DNA of 40,224 bases from Ruminococcus sp. Its GTDB lineage: Bacteria > Bacillota > Clostridia > Oscillospirales > Acutalibacteraceae. Position numbers and translations under genes: made by a program. Below the pieces are notes generated by a model. The model ran no database searches and was not told the origin of the DNA. It saw only the letters and a list, made by a program, of their open reading frames with translations. The number at the start of each line of letters is the position of its first letter. The first letter of the stretch is position 1. Positions 39,879 to 40,224 of this stretch are shown piece by piece. Location: the NCBI GenBank assembly GCA_017456845.1, contig JAFTIP010000016.1:1-40224 (forward strand). Reading direction: 5' to 3'.

Positions 39879-40224
39879 ATGGCAACTAAGAAGACAACAG
39901 CAGCTACTAAAGAGGCTGCAACAAAAGAAACAAAGAAGACAGTAAAGGCAGAGGCTGAGGTTAAGGCTCCTGCTAAGAAGACAGCAACAAAGAAGGCTGA
40001 GACAAAGGCAGTTGAAACAAAGGCAGTTGAGACAAAGGCTGCAGAAGTTAAGGCTGAGGCTAAGAAGGCTCCTGCTAAGAAAACAACAACTAAAAAGGCA
40101 ACTACAAAGAAGGCTGCTGCAAAGGTTGAGGTTTTCGTAGAGTTTGCAGGTGCTCAGGTTTCTATCGACGAGGTTATTGCTAACGTTCAGAAGGCAAACG
40201 GCGAAGCTGCTAAGAACATCTCTA
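39879..40224 (+). CDS. Lys/Ala-rich DUF6465 family protein (partial, runs off the right edge)
   Basis: 115 codons visible with no stop. Residues 1-82 are a low-complexity histone-H1-like tract of KKT, KAA, ETKA and APAKK units (AETKAVETKAVETKAAE is a tandem repeat). This is followed by a folded start VEVFVEFAGAQVSIDEVIAN, which I recognise as the DUF6465 domain found in Clostridia. The basic tail suggests nucleic-acid binding, but this is inference. Start after AGAAAGGATA. The perfect promoter and strongly biased codons (AAG, GCT, ACA) point to high expression. Confidence 0.8.
   Translation, partial: MATKKTTAATKEAATKETKKTVKAEAEVKAPAKKTATKKAETKAVETKAVETKAAEVKAEAKKAPAKKTTTKKATTKKAAAKVEVFVEFAGAQVSIDEVIANVQKANGEAAKNIS

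Noticed and set aside
1-40224. Defence system, prophage, biosynthetic cluster, tRNA or rRNA genes
   Set aside because: Both strands were read for characteristic domains and RNA motifs; none was found.

Overview
The window looks like chromosomal DNA of an anaerobic, low-to-moderate GC Firmicute, most likely a gut Clostridia of the Oscillospirales/Ruminococcaceae type. This is inferred from gene content: two secreted proteins ending in type I dockerins, an FtsEX-M23 operon, DUF6062 and DUF6465 family proteins, an EF-G-like factor, strong AAGGAGG-type ribosome binding sites and TTGACA/TATAAT promoters. I see no rRNA, tRNA, CRISPR array, transposase, phage or plasmid gene. Almost everything reads as ordinary core genome with a few accessory genes.

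Layout. 1-5.1 kb: tail of a FliB-like lysine methylase, an MscS channel, then on the minus strand an alanine/glycine symporter, a citrate synthase and an OGG1-type DNA glycosylase. 5.1-10.4 kb: a DUF6062 protein with a duplicated Cys/His motif, an AraC regulator, a ComEC-like metallo-beta-lactamase lipoprotein followed by an FkbM methyltransferase, a 59-codon gene plus thioredoxin, and TrmL. 10.5-14.3 kb: a lower-glycolysis cluster pgk-tpiA-gpmI. 14.3-16.7 kb: a secreted leucine-rich-repeat/dockerin protein followed closely by a membrane protein that looks like a catalytically dead site-2 protease relative. 16.8-21.3 kb (minus): an EF-G-like GTPase with a degenerate G4 motif, then nucleotidyltransferase-pncA-nadE, of which the last two form an NAD salvage pair.

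21.3-23.7 kb: small zinc-ribbon membrane protein, secreted PLAT-domain protein, and a zinc-ribbon/TPR membrane protein preceded by a structured, promoter- and terminator-bounded RNA region. 23.7-32.5 kb (minus): greA, lysS with a C-terminal Trbp111-like domain, an uncharacterised gene, ftsE-ftsX-M23 peptidase-truncated S41-like gene, a CdaR-type regulator and a MecA-like adaptor. 32.7-36.6 kb (plus): a cytoplasmic GH13 enzyme and a secreted M23/dockerin protein. 36.6-39.5 kb (minus): lipid kinase, maf, a 35-codon membrane peptide gene and a WYL regulator. At the right edge is the start of a Lys/Ala-rich DUF6465 protein behind a perfect consensus promoter.

Interspersed are two families of short, non-coding palindromic repeats: four copies of a ~75-bp GTAGGGGCG element and three degenerate copies of a ~70-80-bp element. 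No clear new multi-gene system is visible. The best leads are the structured RNA at 22.4-22.6 kb, the dead S2P-like protein, the truncated S41 gene in the fts operon, the ribosome-binding site buried in a terminator at 27.2 kb, and the arm-covarying repeats.
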